Source: Leptolyngbya sp. DLM2.Bin15 (lineage in GTDB: Bacteria; Cyanobacteriota; Cyanobacteriia; RECH01). From it: a stretch of DNA of 49,335 nt. A model generated the notes under the pieces. The model made no database searches and was not told the DNA's origin. It saw only the letters and a program-made list of their open reading frames with translations. The stretch is taken from positions 1 through 49,335 of the forward strand of contig RECH01000250.1 in assembly GCA_007694125.1 (NCBI GenBank). The letters are read 5' to 3'. Positions 36,212 through 45,792 of this stretch are shown here, piece by piece (the stretch's first letter is position 1; each line of letters begins with the position of its first letter). Made by a program: the position numbers and the translations under genes.

Positions 36212-37036
36212 ATGCCCATAGCCCTTAATGTGCATAGAACCGGCCAAGGATTTCCAATCCTATGTCTCCACGGTCACCCTGGCTCTAGCCGCTGCATGGA
36301 GGTGTTTACGCAACCCCTATCACAGCAGTTTCAAATGATTGCGCCAGACCTGCGCGGCTATGGAGGCAGTCCTGCCCGCCATGCCTTTACCATGCAGGAT
36401 CATCTAGCTGACCTGCATCAATTGCTCGATCACTTAAACATCGATCGCTATATTGCTTTGGGCTGGTCGCTGGGAGGCATCTTAGCGCTGGAACTAGCCC
36501 TGTCTCACGGCGATCGCCTGGCTGGACTCATCTTAGTGGCCACAGCGGCCCATCCTCGCAGCAACCACCCGCCGGTGGGCTGGGTGGAGGTGGCCAATAC
36601 AGGCATTGCCTCAATTGTGAATCGACTCGTTCCTGGCTGGCAGTGGAACATTGACACCTTTGGACGGCGATCGCTCTACCAATATCTCATTCAGCAGCAT
36701 AAAGCCAGCACCTACCAATACCTTGCCGATGCTGCCCTCAGTGCCTACCTACAAACCTCACGCCATGCGACGGCTGCCCTCAACCAAGCCATCCGATCTG
36801 GCTATAATCGCACGGCAGACCTGCCCTCCATTTCATGTCCTAGCCTGGTGCTAGCTGGAGAATGCGATCGCCACATCATGGCTAGCGCCAGCGCTGAAAC
36901 AGCCCAGCAGCTACGCCAAGGGCAATTTAAGCAGTATCCCAACACTGCTCACCTCTTTCCTTGGGAAGTGCCTCAGCACGTGATCACAGATATTCAAACC
37001 TGGCTAGCAGATGTTCAGCTTCATCCCAGGGACTAG
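36212..37036 (+). CDS. alpha/beta fold hydrolase
   Basis: A 274-aa soluble hydrolase. Oxyanion phrase is LCLHGHPGSS, then DLRGYGGSPA; nucleophile Ser in GWSLGGILALE; acid Asp in AGECDRHIM; His in NTAHLFPWE. The cap region is helical. It resembles the large group of cytosolic esterases and haloperoxidase-like enzymes; substrate cannot be inferred. Its stop codon lies inside the left end of dispersed repeat copy B. Confidence 0.88.
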   Translation: MPIALNVHRTGQGFPILCLHGHPGSSRCMEVFTQPLSQQFQMIAPDLRGYGGSPARHAFTMQDHLADLHQLLDHLNIDRYIALGWSLGGILALELALSHGDRLAGLILVATAAHPRSNHPPVGWVEVANTGIASIVNRLVPGWQWNIDTFGRRSLYQYLIQQHKASTYQYLADAALSAYLQTSRHATAALNQAIRSGYNRTADLPSISCPSLVLAGECDRHIMASASAETAQQLRQGQFKQYPNTAHLFPWEVPQHVITDIQTWLADVQLHPRD

Positions 37037-37145
37037 TACTGCAAGACAGAAGAACGAAGACAGAACAACGAAAAGGAATTCCAGGAAAAACAAGGTTTCC
37101 CGCCTTGGTAAATAGGCGGTTGACTTCCGTCTCAGAGGACTAGCC
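37033..37145. repeat. dispersed repeat, copy B
   Basis: About 113 bases, starting CTAGTACTGCAAGACAGAAG and ending GAGGACTAGC. It matches copy A (27945-28077) nearly throughout; copy A has about 23 extra bases, a further run of AGAACGAAG-type units. A CCGCC/GGCGG hairpin lies in the middle. Confidence 0.8.
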
Positions 37146-37279
37146 TGATCGTCTATGCCTAGACTACGCCCAGATTACGCCTAGAGCATATCTGCTCAAA
37201 GCACCCTTGATGGAGTCGCGCCAACGATCCTCATTGCCGGAGCGATCGCTAGCGCCAGTCGTCTCCCGCCCAACAAGCA

Positions 37280-37570
37280 CTAGCTGCTAAAGATAGGCAA
37301 GCCCCCAACATGCAAGGCAGCATCATCTTCCTCTGCGCCCTCATAAAGAGTGAGATCTTTGGGATCCGGCTTACAACGCTTAATCGTCACTCGAATATTG
37401 GTTGCACCTTCTTGCCGCAAATCTGCAACATAGCCAGCCTTCGCTGACTCGGCTTCACTCGAACTTGCAAATGGGCCAAAGTAGTAAGTGCAGCGAGGGT
37501 TGTCGGTCACAACCTCAGCCCACCAAGCTTGTCCCAGAAATTCCAGCATACTTAACCAAATATCACTCAT
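37280..37570 (-). CDS. DUF1816 domain protein
   Basis: A 96-aa protein. The phrase AWWAEVVTDNPRCTYYFGPF, then AGYVADLRQEGA, is the DUF1816 signature, a small cyanobacterial domain related in appearance to CpcD-like linker domains. The C-terminus (after KRCKPDPKDLT) is acidic. The function is not established; association with phycobilisomes is conjecture. It stands alone. Confidence 0.85.
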   Translation of the reverse strand: MSDIWLSMLEFLGQAWWAEVVTDNPRCTYYFGPFASSSEAESAKAGYVADLRQEGATNIRVTIKRCKPDPKDLTLYEGAEEDDAALHVGGLPIFSS

Positions 37571-37652
37571 AAGCCCTACAGCGCCCCGTTAAGCATTCTT
37601 GCGTAAGTTTGAGTCAAAAAGTTTATTCACCTTAAAGAAGGTTCAAGCTTCG

Positions 37653-38942
37653 TTATACTCCGTTGCTCTTTTTTTGTAAAGCATTCATATGCACCGTATT
37701 GTTCCATCGCTGCCGATAGATCTCATACAGCGCCATCCCTGCCGCAACCGACGCATTCAAGCTAGGAGTCCGTCCCTGCAAGGGAACAGACACTAGTGCA
37801 TCACAATGGCGTTGAGTTAACACGCTTAAACCTTCTCCCTCTCCGCCAATCACCAGTACCGTTGCACTATCAAAGGTCACGGTGTGAATGGGTTTATCGG
37901 CGGCATTGGCGGCAGTTCCATAGATCCAAAACCCTGCCTGCTTCAATTCTTCCAAGGCTTGGCTAAGATTGACAACCCTTGCAACTGGAAGAGTTTCTAA
38001 AGCTCCGGCCGCTACCTTCATCACCGTTGACGTGATCCCCACCGATCGCCGCTGGGGGATCACGATCCCCTGAGCACCGAGCGCCTCCGCAGTGCGAGCG
38101 ATCGCCCCTAAATTATGGGGATCAGTCACTCCGTCAATGGCAATCAGGACAGGCTTTTCAGCCTTGGTCTTAGCCGTCGCAATCAGCTCTGCTAAGTCTA
38201 AATACTGGTAGGGTGTGACCTGGGCCGCTACCCCTTGATGGTTAGCATGACGAGTTAGGTGACTAATGCGCTGTGGGGTCACTTCATCAATGACCGTTCC
38301 CTGACGTTTAGCCTCTTGGAGCAGGGTATAAAAGCGGGGATCGTAACGTAACTTAGCAGTAATCCAGATGCGATTGAGGCTACGCTCGCTTTCTAGAGCC
38401 GAAACCACACTATGCCGACCATAGATCAAGTCAGACTGCTGATCATCATCGGATAAGATATCGCTGGGATCAGCCTCGGACGGCAAGGATTCCACCGGGC
38501 GGCGAGACGACGTAGACTCAGATCGACGAGACGGCGTGGCCTCAGCTCGGAAACGGGGGGGGCGATCGCGCCCTGATTTCTTCAGATATGGCCGAGGAGC
38601 ATCATCGGAGATCGGTGCTTCTTGGTCAACCCGACGCTTGTAGGGCTTAGCATCCGACGCAGAATCAACCCGACGCTTGTAGGAGGGCTTGACATCTGAC
38701 TCAATCCGACGCTTGTAGGGCTTAGCATCCGACGTAGAATCAACCCGACGCTTGTAGGGCTTAGCATCTGCAGCAGGATCAACCCGACGCTTACGCTGAA
38801 TGGGCTGATCCGTTGAGGAGGAGGACGATGGAGCACCAGGACGAGCTTTACCCTTATAAGGACGGCTGCTGGATGATGGACGACTGGCCCGATCATAGGG
38901 GCGATCGCTGGATGATCTCGAACGATTAGGTTTAGGAGCCAT
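37653..38942 (-). CDS. rlmB: TrmH family 23S rRNA 2'-O-methyltransferase with repetitive N-terminus
   Basis: A 429-aa protein, far longer than the usual 240-260 aa RlmB. Residues 1-165 are a basic, probably disordered extension. Within it residues 51-107 hold five imperfect repeats of the type [11 protein letters not shown]. The enzyme part begins near 172 with [13 protein letters not shown] (substrate-binding domain); the SPOUT domain has motif 1 [11 protein letters not shown], motif 2 [10 protein letters not shown] and motif 3 [20 protein letters not shown]. It methylates a guanosine of 23S rRNA in known homologues. GAGAAAG lies seven to eight bases before the ATG. mrnC lies upstream on the same strand, as in Firmicutes. 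Confidence 0.9.
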   Translation of the reverse strand: MAPKPNRSRSSSDRPYDRASRPSSSSRPYKGKARPGAPSSSSSTDQPIQRKRRVDPAADAKPYKRRVDSTSDAKPYKRRIESDVKPSYKRRVDSASDAKPYKRRVDQEAPISDDAPRPYLKKSGRDRPPRFRAEATPSRRSESTSSRRPVESLPSEADPSDILSDDDQQSDLIYGRHSVVSALESERSLNRIWITAKLRYDPRFYTLLQEAKRQGTVIDEVTPQRISHLTRHANHQGVAAQVTPYQYLDLAELIATAKTKAEKPVLIAIDGVTDPHNLGAIARTAEALGAQGIVIPQRRSVGITSTVMKVAAGALETLPVARVVNLSQALEELKQAGFWIYGTAANAADKPIHTVTFDSATVLVIGGEGEGLSVLTQRHCDALVSVPLQGRTPSLNASVAAGMALYEIYRQRWNNTVHMNALQKKSNGV

Positions 38943-39357
38943 AGAACGCTTTCTCGCAAATACGGTGGGTGTAGGGAATTAAAAGGGAGTGTTAGCCAAG
39001 AGGGGCATCTCGATGCATCGCTGCTCAGCGATGGGCTCAAGACAGCCCTCCTCTCAACACCCAATACAGTCAACGTTAGAACCTGACGCCCAATCACCTT
39101 CTAGACCAGAAGCGATCGCATTCACTGGGCCGTCATCTATTATGCGTTGAACTAAAACATCTTTTAGAAAACTATGAGAAACAGCCTCTCAGCAGCAGTC
39201 CTGGGGGATCAACGGTGACCTGGAACCATCAACATCTAAATCTTCTAAGACCTCTACAGGACAGGTGACAGGGGCAATCATCATCTCCAATCAGCACCAG
39301 CATCTCCCCATAAAATCATCTTAGAGCGTGCTCCACAGAGAACCTTCAGGCTGCCTG
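38943..39357. other. region between mrnC and rlmB with stem-loop
   Basis: 415 bases on the transcript path from mrnC to rlmB. CATCGCTG (39016-39023) and CAGCGATG (39026-39033) form an inverted repeat; weaker outer pairing (AGAGGGGC near 38998 with GCCCTCCTCT near 39045) could enlarge it. It may be a terminator or leader element. No gene is supported. Confidence 0.45.
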
Positions 39358-39771
39358 CTAAGAAGCACTAGCCGACAGAACCTCCGGCTTGAGAATGTCC
39401 AAGAGTTGCTGCAGTCTCTGGGGATTAGTTAAATGCAAATACCCCACTAATGCTTCTAAGCCTGTTGATTGTTGATATGTGCTTTGGTCGTGGCGCGATG
39501 GGCGGTTGGATGCAGCGTTACGGCCCCGTCGAACCATGTCCTTCTCATGCTCTGTCAGAAAAGGTTGCAACAAATCAAGATAATTCGCCTGTCGTTCTGC
39601 CCGCACTTGAGCCACCACTAGCTGATGGTACAACCGAGGCCGCTTGGGGGGAAATAGGTATAACTGCCTTACATACAGCTCATAAACAGCATCACCTACA
39701 TAGGCTAAGGCTGCCGGGGAAAGGCACTGAACTTGCTCGCTAGACCAGGTCAACGATGGGTCAGTCCCCAT
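39358..39771 (-). CDS. mrnC: Mini-ribonuclease III
   Basis: A 137-aa RNase III catalytic domain without a double-stranded RNA-binding domain, the Mini-III type that matures 23S rRNA in bacteria. The first acidic motif is LAYVGDAVYELYVRQ and the second STGLEALVGYLHL; RGRNAAS lies between, as in the family. ATG 39771 is preferred over an in-frame GTG two codons upstream. rlmB is the next gene on this strand. Confidence 0.93.
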   Translation of the reverse strand: MGTDPSLTWSSEQVQCLSPAALAYVGDAVYELYVRQLYLFPPKRPRLYHQLVVAQVRAERQANYLDLLQPFLTEHEKDMVRRGRNAASNRPSRHDQSTYQQSTGLEALVGYLHLTNPQRLQQLLDILKPEVLSASAS

Positions 39772-40066
39772 AAACACTCAATGTCATCATATTATCAAGT
39801 TCAATACCAACATCAATGAACAGGAAGGCGGTAGAGCACCATTATAGACGACGCCCCCACTTGTTTTTTTGCCCCCGACTCTGCCCCACAACTCCATAGT
39901 CGATGCCCATGATCAAAACCTGCGGCTTAACTCGCATCACCTACTAGGCAAACAGCAGATCATCCGATTTAAGCATTCTAGATGACCTAGGCATGGTGGA
40001 ATTTTGGGGCAGATTACAGATTTTCTTAGCTATCTTCAGCCCAGCGATGGCAGGCAGATCGGGGGA

Positions 40067-40471
40067 CTAGTCTGCAGGCTTGTTGACATTCTCGATCGCG
40101 ACATCCACAGACGGCTGCAGCGCCAAGAACTTCTCTAGCCGCACAAGCTTAACCGTTTGCGTCACACGGGGGTTGGTCACAATTTGCATACTTCCCCCAG
40201 CAGTTTGCACCTTTTTAACGAGCTGGACAAGCGCCCCCAATCCAGAGCTGTCTACAAAGTCAATCTGAGACAAGTCTAGAATGAGGTTTTTGGGATCTTC
40301 ATCGGCGTAGGCGCTGAACACTTTGCGGAAAGTCGGTTCAGAAAAGGCATCCAGCAAACCAGCCAGCCGAAATAGCTGATAGCTGCTTTTAACCTCTCTC
40401 GTGCCTCGCAAACTGACCGTTAGAGTGAGTGTTTCCGGAATGGCGGCCTCCTTATCATTTAACTCAATCAA
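40067..40471 (-). CDS. STAS domain anti-sigma factor antagonist
   Basis: A 134-aa STAS protein if read from TTG 40471. The phosphorylation motif is IDFVDSSGLGALVQL. The N-terminal part (YQLFRLAGLLDAFSEPTFRK) matches a cyanobacterial subgroup. There is no ATG at the expected start. AAGGAGG at 40447-40453 is a perfect ribosome site five bases before an in-frame ATT at 40441, so translation may start at that ATT and give 124 aa. The upstream TTG has no good site. Such proteins are switched by serine phosphorylation; the partner is not seen here. Confidence 0.88.
   Translation of the reverse strand: MIELNDKEAAIPETLTLTVSLRGTREVKSSYQLFRLAGLLDAFSEPTFRKVFSAYADEDPKNLILDLSQIDFVDSSGLGALVQLVKKVQTAGGSMQIVTNPRVTQTVKLVRLEKFLALQPSVDVAIENVNKPAD
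40447..40453 (-). promoter_or_regulatory. Shine-Dalgarno site pointing to a non-AUG start
   Basis: AAGGAGG on the minus strand, five bases before ATT at 40441-40439 in the STAS frame. No ATG, GTG or TTG lies at a usable distance. Confidence 0.6.
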
Positions 40472-40825
40472 TCATCTGAGTTGACATTCTCCCATCGCTC
40501 AAGCGATAGGGTTCCTAGACCTCACGATCTAAGTTTCTGCTTCATAGCAACTGCCTCTACCCTTACGGAGTTTTATGGTCTTATGTTCGCTCCACAGACT
40601 ATCCCCGCATGCCCTGCGGTTTTTAAGTGTCGATTTCCAACAGAAACCCTGTTGTTGGATGAACCTAATGCCACCGTGTGCTACTCAGAGCTTGGCCAAA
40701 GCTATAAAACCACATAGCTCTAGCATAATTCGAGGCTTTAGTATACGTCAGGATGCTATCCTGTGCAACCGGTTCAGCAACGAATCCTCGTCACCACATC
40801 AGTAGGGTTTTATCCTGCTTCTATC
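40472..40825. other. intergenic region, no gene seen
   Basis: 354 bases between radC start-side neighbours: it follows the 3' end of radC and precedes the STAS gene region, on the minus-strand path. CTTGG/CCAAAG near 40692 could form a small hairpin. Two plus-strand frames here overlap and lack family resemblance. Note that the radC gene reads away from 41557 to 40826, so this stretch lies downstream of radC and upstream of the STAS gene. Confidence 0.4.
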
Positions 40826-41557
40826 CTAGTCTCCCTGAGGAAGTTCATGCCATAACGACGTCAGTTGGCGAAGGCTAGCGTGGGTGCCGTTGCCCAAAAT
40901 TAAATGATCCAACAGCGGCATACCAAGGAGTTGCCCTGCCTCTAGCAGTTGGCGGGTGAGATAGAGATCTTCCGGACTGGGGTCTACGCTACCGGAGGGA
41001 TGGTTGTGGGCCACAATCAGGCGAGTGGCTCCTTGGCGAATCACTTCCCGAAAGATTTCGCGAGGATGGGCCAGGGTTTCGGTAGCTGTACCAATGCTGA
41101 TCACCTGGGTACCGATTAGCCGATTTTTAACATCGAGCAAGACCACGGCAAATCGTTCTTGGGATTGCCACATCAAGTCTGGACTCAAAATCGAGGCGGC
41201 GATCGCTGGATCGTCAATAATTGGGCGATCGCTAGGACGAGAGTGCAAGACCCGCTTCCCCAGTTCAATAGCCGCCAAGATGGTGGTGGCTTTGGCTGGG
41301 CCAACCCCCTGGATTTGCATCAGCTCCGAGGCGGTGATATCGCGCAGCACCGTCAGAGCATCCCGCTGATGTTCGCTAATTTTATGCAAAATATGCTGAC
41401 CCAGCCCCACGGCAGACAGCTTGCCTGGGCCTTGCCCCGTACCCAACAAAATTGCAATCAGCTCTGCCGTAGACAGGCTTTTGGCTCCGTGGAGCATCAA
41501 TCGTTCCCGAGGGCGTTCGCTACTCGGTAAATCGGTCACCCTGAGATGGTAGGTCAT
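40826..41557 (-). CDS. radC: RadC family (JAB/MPN domain) protein
   Basis: A 243-aa protein. The N-terminal half has a helix-hairpin-helix ([19 protein letters not shown]) after [19 protein letters not shown]. The C-terminal JAMM-type metalloprotease-like domain has [15 protein letters not shown], with His, His, Ser and Asp of the motif. Despite the name, a role in DNA repair is not proven for the family. ATG 41557 gives the usual start; a longer in-frame start at 41605 is not needed. Confidence 0.93.
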   Translation of the reverse strand: MTYHLRVTDLPSSERPRERLMLHGAKSLSTAELIAILLGTGQGPGKLSAVGLGQHILHKISEHQRDALTVLRDITASELMQIQGVGPAKATTILAAIELGKRVLHSRPSDRPIIDDPAIAASILSPDLMWQSQERFAVVLLDVKNRLIGTQVISIGTATETLAHPREIFREVIRQGATRLIVAHNHPSGSVDPSPEDLYLTRQLLEAGQLLGMPLLDHLILGNGTHASLRQLTSLWHELPQGD

Positions 41558-41821
41558 GACTGCACCCCATAGACGCGGCAAATGGCGATCGCCACCACAA
41601 GTCACGCCCCAATGCGATCCTTGAGGATATCCTCAGTAATCCCATTTTCGCGTATCATGTAACACGAACAACGAGGTGACTCACCACGGATATCCTCTGA
41701 TTAACCGTGCTAAACATTCACTGGTTTATCCCAAGCATCAGAGGTTGGCGTAGATTTATTGTCTCTAGGCTCAAACTAGGCTCAAACCAAGTCCTTGCGG
41801 CTCAGTAGACACGATCTACCA

Positions 41822-42826
<1,005 letters not shown>

Positions 42827-42865
42827 CTATCCCCACATACACCGCGACTTCCATGCTCTGCAGCA

Positions 42866-42920
42866 TAGCCGATACACATGATGCGCTAAGAGAGTGCATC
42901 CAGTGTATCGGCTAGCGCAT
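42866..42920 (-). promoter_or_regulatory. interleaved inverted repeats in the hetR leader
   Basis: Arm A TAGCCGATACAC (42866-42877) pairs perfectly with GTGTATCGGCTA (42903-42914). Arm B ATGCGCTA (42881-42888) pairs with TAGCGCAT (42913-42920). The order A-B-A'-B' is that of a pseudoknot or of two alternative hairpins; A' and B' share two bases. It lies 145-199 bases before the hetR start. Confidence 0.65.
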
Positions 42921-43242
42921 GGAGTAGAGCGATTGTAGTTGGAAAGCAACCTACTCAGGGGGGTACCCATTGGATGAGAGCATAGACGCTAGCGGGACAA
43001 AAGGGGAAAGCAACTACGTTCCTGTTCAGCGATCGCTATGCTCTACCGTTAGGATTCCCATCAATATCCTAAGAATCAGCAGTGGGCTAGGAAGATCTGG
43101 ATGTCTGTATGTAGACATCTATTCACCTAGCGAACTGAGAACCGATGCTTCTCTGGAACACCACACTAACGGCATAGCCTGTGGTTAATGACTCCAGAGT
43201 ACCCCTATACTTCCCAAAATAGACTGGAAGATTTGCCTTTTT

Positions 43243-43260
43243 TAGAACAATTTTGTTCTA
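43243..43260. promoter_or_regulatory. palindromic operator candidate between patX and hetR
   Basis: TAGAACAA-TT-TTGTTCTA, perfect 8-bp arms with a two-base centre. There is no T run in the direction of patX transcription, so it is not a terminator. A dimeric regulator site is possible; the protein is unknown. Confidence 0.5.
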
Positions 43261-43382
43261 TTGTTTAGGGGGATGCACTGATGTATTTGCTTTAGTCTAA
43301 CCTCTGCAGTACCAAACAGCACCTAACCCACTCGGAGATTTCTAGCGAGGTCAAGGGTTCTTGAGGATGACATCCACTGGCA

Positions 43383-43592
43383 TTAGGTACATTCTGAAGC
43401 ATCGCGACGACCACTCCCTCGATAGGCAGAATCTTGAGTGTTATAAGTCGCTTGAGATGATGGATTCAACGGTTGGCTGATTGCTGGCTGAGTGGGATAG
43501 AGGTAGACCGATGCACAACTGCTGCTCGTTTCGTTAAAGGGAGTCGCGATCGCAATTAGGGCGCTAGTCGAGAGAAGGACGGCAATAGACAT
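43383..43592 (-). CDS. patX: PatX-type RGSGR peptide precursor
   Basis: A 69-aa protein. It opens with a hydrophobic segment (MSIAVLLSTSALIAIAT) that can act as a signal sequence, has a Ser/Thr/Gln-rich middle, and near the C-terminus contains RGSGR at 43407-43421 in the context SAYRGSGRRDASECT. RGSGR is the pentapeptide core of PatS and HetN that binds HetR. PatX proteins carry a signal peptide and RGSGR close to the C-terminus and occur with hetR in filamentous cyanobacteria. The start is fixed, because an in-frame TGA lies three codons before the ATG. The location upstream of hetR on the same strand strongly supports the call. A processed peptide would be exported and act between cells. 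Confidence 0.9.
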   Translation of the reverse strand: MSIAVLLSTSALIAIATPFNETSSSCASVYLYPTQPAISQPLNPSSQATYNTQDSAYRGSGRRDASECT

Positions 43593-43690
43593 GGCAAATG
43601 TTCATTTAGAAGTGTCTAATTCCAAATACGACTTGGGGGTTGCCATGTCAGGACAATTGCCTTTCTCGCCCATAACTTCTCAAGTTTTTT

Positions 43691-43722
43691 TCACGTTACG
43701 CCATAGTCACGTTACGCCATAG
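43691..43722. repeat. perfect 16-bp tandem repeat in the patX/YCII divergent promoter
   Basis: TCACGTTACGCCATAG occurs twice head to tail (43691-43706, 43707-43722). It ends 11 bases before the YCII start and begins about 100 bases before the patX start on the other strand. It may be a paired regulator site or a recent duplication. Confidence 0.75.
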
Positions 43723-43733
43723 ATTGATTAGAT

Positions 43734-44003
43734 ATGCCGAAATATGTTTTGTGGGGTCGCTACTGCGAGAACGTGCTAGAGAAGCGCGCTCCATACCGCC
43801 AAGCTCATTTGGATGGGCTGCAACAGCAAAAAGACTTGGGTGTTTTGCTCACGATTGGGCCCACCCAAGATGTCACCCAGGTGTTCGGTCTCTACGAAGC
43901 CGAGGATGAAGCCACCGTGCGTCGTTGGATCGAAGGGGATCCCTATTGGCAACACGGTATCTGGACGGAGTATGAGGTGAAGGAGTGGATCCAGGCGTTT
44001 TAG
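43734..44003 (+). CDS. YCII-related domain protein
   Basis: An 89-aa protein of the YciI-like family: MPKYVLWGRY, conserved His in RQAHLDGLQ, TIGPTQDV and the Asp in EGDPYWQHGIW. The fold is a ferredoxin-like barrel with a His/Asp pair; family activity is mostly unknown. It is read away from patX, sharing a short upstream region with the 16-bp tandem repeat. No good ribosome site is seen because the repeat is so close. Confidence 0.88.
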   Translation: MPKYVLWGRYCENVLEKRAPYRQAHLDGLQQQKDLGVLLTIGPTQDVTQVFGLYEAEDEATVRRWIEGDPYWQHGIWTEYEVKEWIQAF

Positions 44004-44199
44004 CCAACCCCAAGCACGGCCGAAGACTCTAACCACGGACGAAGACTAAGTAGGCGGACTCCATAACATGAGGCTACGTTGCCGGGTTTCGACTCCGCTC
44101 AACCCTCTTTTCATAAAGATTTGAGCATTGAGCGATGTCGAAATGAGCGACGTCAAAACGCTTGCCCATCGTTACGTCCTGCCACGAATCGGTAGAAGA

Positions 44200-45792
44200 C
44201 TACCGGAATAACTCAGGAAATTGAGCCTTCCACTGCTCTGAACCAAATTCAAGCTGAAATTCTTCAATCACCCAGGTGAGCGGTTTGCGCTGCTGTTGGG
44301 CGATCGCCATCAGGTATTGCTTGTAGCGTTGGCGATCGCTGTCGGTGGGAGCATCTCCAAAAATACAGCCTCGCAGCCATTCATCCTTAGGATGACAGCC
44401 AAATTTCTCAAAGAAAGCGTGGCGCGTCCAGTTGGGTGAGCTATTGTCGCGAAAATCCTTGGGGCGGCGGCGTTTCAAAAAGCGGCGCATCCGCTGTTCT
44501 CGCAACTGACGCAGTTGTTCATCGCTGAGCAGTTCCACCAAGTCATCGGTGAGCAGTTCTGCCTCGCTGGGCCATTCATGGCCACAGTCAGGACATTCCA
44601 ATAAAAACGACCAGACCAAGCGGTTGCAAGACGGGCATTGCTTGGCCGGCACCGTCGGTTGACCGTTCGTCTCTTTAGAGGTGGGCAGCCGGTAGGACTG
44701 AATATCATCTGGAAACCCCAGACGCTGCAGATTGCCCGCCTGATCCAAAATGATGCCGTGGGTTTTGCCCGTGGCGGGGGAGATGCGCATCACCCGGCCA
44801 ATTTGCTGTTGGTGCAGCGCCTTCGACTGGGTTGGACGCAGCAGCAGCCCTACCTCCACGCTGGGCTCATCAAAACCAATGCTGATCACGTTGCAGGAGG
44901 TCAGCACCATCAGCTTGCCCTGCTTGAGATCCGCATAGAGCTGCTGTCTTTCTTTAATCGGCGTGTTGCCTGACACCACATCCGCCGGAATCCCCGCAGC
45001 CGTAAAGGCTTCCGCCACATGGCGAGCATGGTCGATATCCACACAGAAGGCAATGGTGCGCTTATTTGGCGTCAGCCGCTGCCACTCATCCACGATGCGC
45101 TGCACAAGTTCAGGGCGATCGCAGGCATTTTTTAGATCCCGCTCATCATAATCCCCCGCCACCGTCCGCACGCCTTCCAAGCTCACCTGGGTACCCTTCG
45201 GCATGCCAAAGTACCTCATCTTGGCCAAGAAGCCCATCTTTTGCAGTTCCGACGGTACCGGCGAATGCACCAGGGTCTCCATATGATCGCCCAGTTGATC
45301 TTTACCCAACCGATAGGGCGTGGCGGTCATGGCGAGGTGAACCGCCTTGGCATGGGTGGTGTAGAGCACCTCTTGGCCAATTTGGCTAAACACCGTGGTG
45401 TGGGCTTCATCGTAGAACACCATATGGGCCGGCCACGTCCGCCACCAATCTCGCTTGGCCATGGTTTGGATGCTGGCGATCTGAATGGGTGCGGTGGGAT
45501 CTTCGGGCCAACCTGCCTTGATAAAGCCGCAGTGCAGACCAAAGGACTGCATTTTCTCGTAGGTTTGCCCCACCAGCACATCTAAATGTACGAGAAACAG
45601 AAGCCGACAGCCCCGCGACTCTGTGTGGGCACAAATCTGCCCACTGATCACGGTTTTCCCCGCCCCCGTCCCGGCAATAATGGCAACGCGCCGATGCCCT
45701 GCCGCTAGTTTTTCGTAGAGATCTTTAATCAATTGCGATTGATAGGGACGCAATTGGGGAGCAGAGGTGGATGAAACCGGTGGGGCAACCAT
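44200..45792 (-). CDS. DEAH-box superfamily 2 helicase with zinc ribbon
   Basis: A 530-aa helicase. Motif I is IAGTGAGKTVIS, motif II FYDEAHT (DEAH), motif III MTATPYRL, and motif VI QQIGRVMRIS, after SIGFDEPSVE (motif V). Between 385 and 410 a four-Cys zinc ribbon CPSCNR and CPDCGH follows the helicase core. The tail (after 430) is Arg-rich and then resembles a separate helical domain, WTRHAFFEKFGCHPKDEWLR. It resembles RAD25/SSL2-like and phage-type helicases; DNA or RNA as substrate is unknown. Start 45792 lacks a clear ribosome site. A near-LexA box is found 102-115 bases upstream. Confidence 0.88.
   Translation of the reverse strand: MVAPPVSSTSAPQLRPYQSQLIKDLYEKLAAGHRRVAIIAGTGAGKTVISGQICAHTESRGCRLLFLVHLDVLVGQTYEKMQSFGLHCGFIKAGWPEDPTAPIQIASIQTMAKRDWWRTWPAHMVFYDEAHTTVFSQIGQEVLYTTHAKAVHLAMTATPYRLGKDQLGDHMETLVHSPVPSELQKMGFLAKMRYFGMPKGTQVSLEGVRTVAGDYDERDLKNACDRPELVQRIVDEWQRLTPNKRTIAFCVDIDHARHVAEAFTAAGIPADVVSGNTPIKERQQLYADLKQGKLMVLTSCNVISIGFDEPSVEVGLLLRPTQSKALHQQQIGRVMRISPATGKTHGIILDQAGNLQRLGFPDDIQSYRLPTSKETNGQPTVPAKQCPSCNRLVWSFLLECPDCGHEWPSEAELLTDDLVELLSDEQLRQLREQRMRRFLKRRRPKDFRDNSSPNWTRHAFFEKFGCHPKDEWLRGCIFGDAPTDSDRQRYKQYLMAIAQQQRKPLTWVIEEFQLEFGSEQWKAQFPELFR

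Noticed and set aside
42970-43188. 72-codon plus-strand frame between hetR and patX
   Set aside because: It is antisense to the leader region, spans an inverted repeat and has no ribosome site or family resemblance.
44016-44048. Direct repeat CACGG(C/A)CGAAGACT after the YCII gene
   Set aside because: Two copies with one mismatch and no further structure; too little to call an element.
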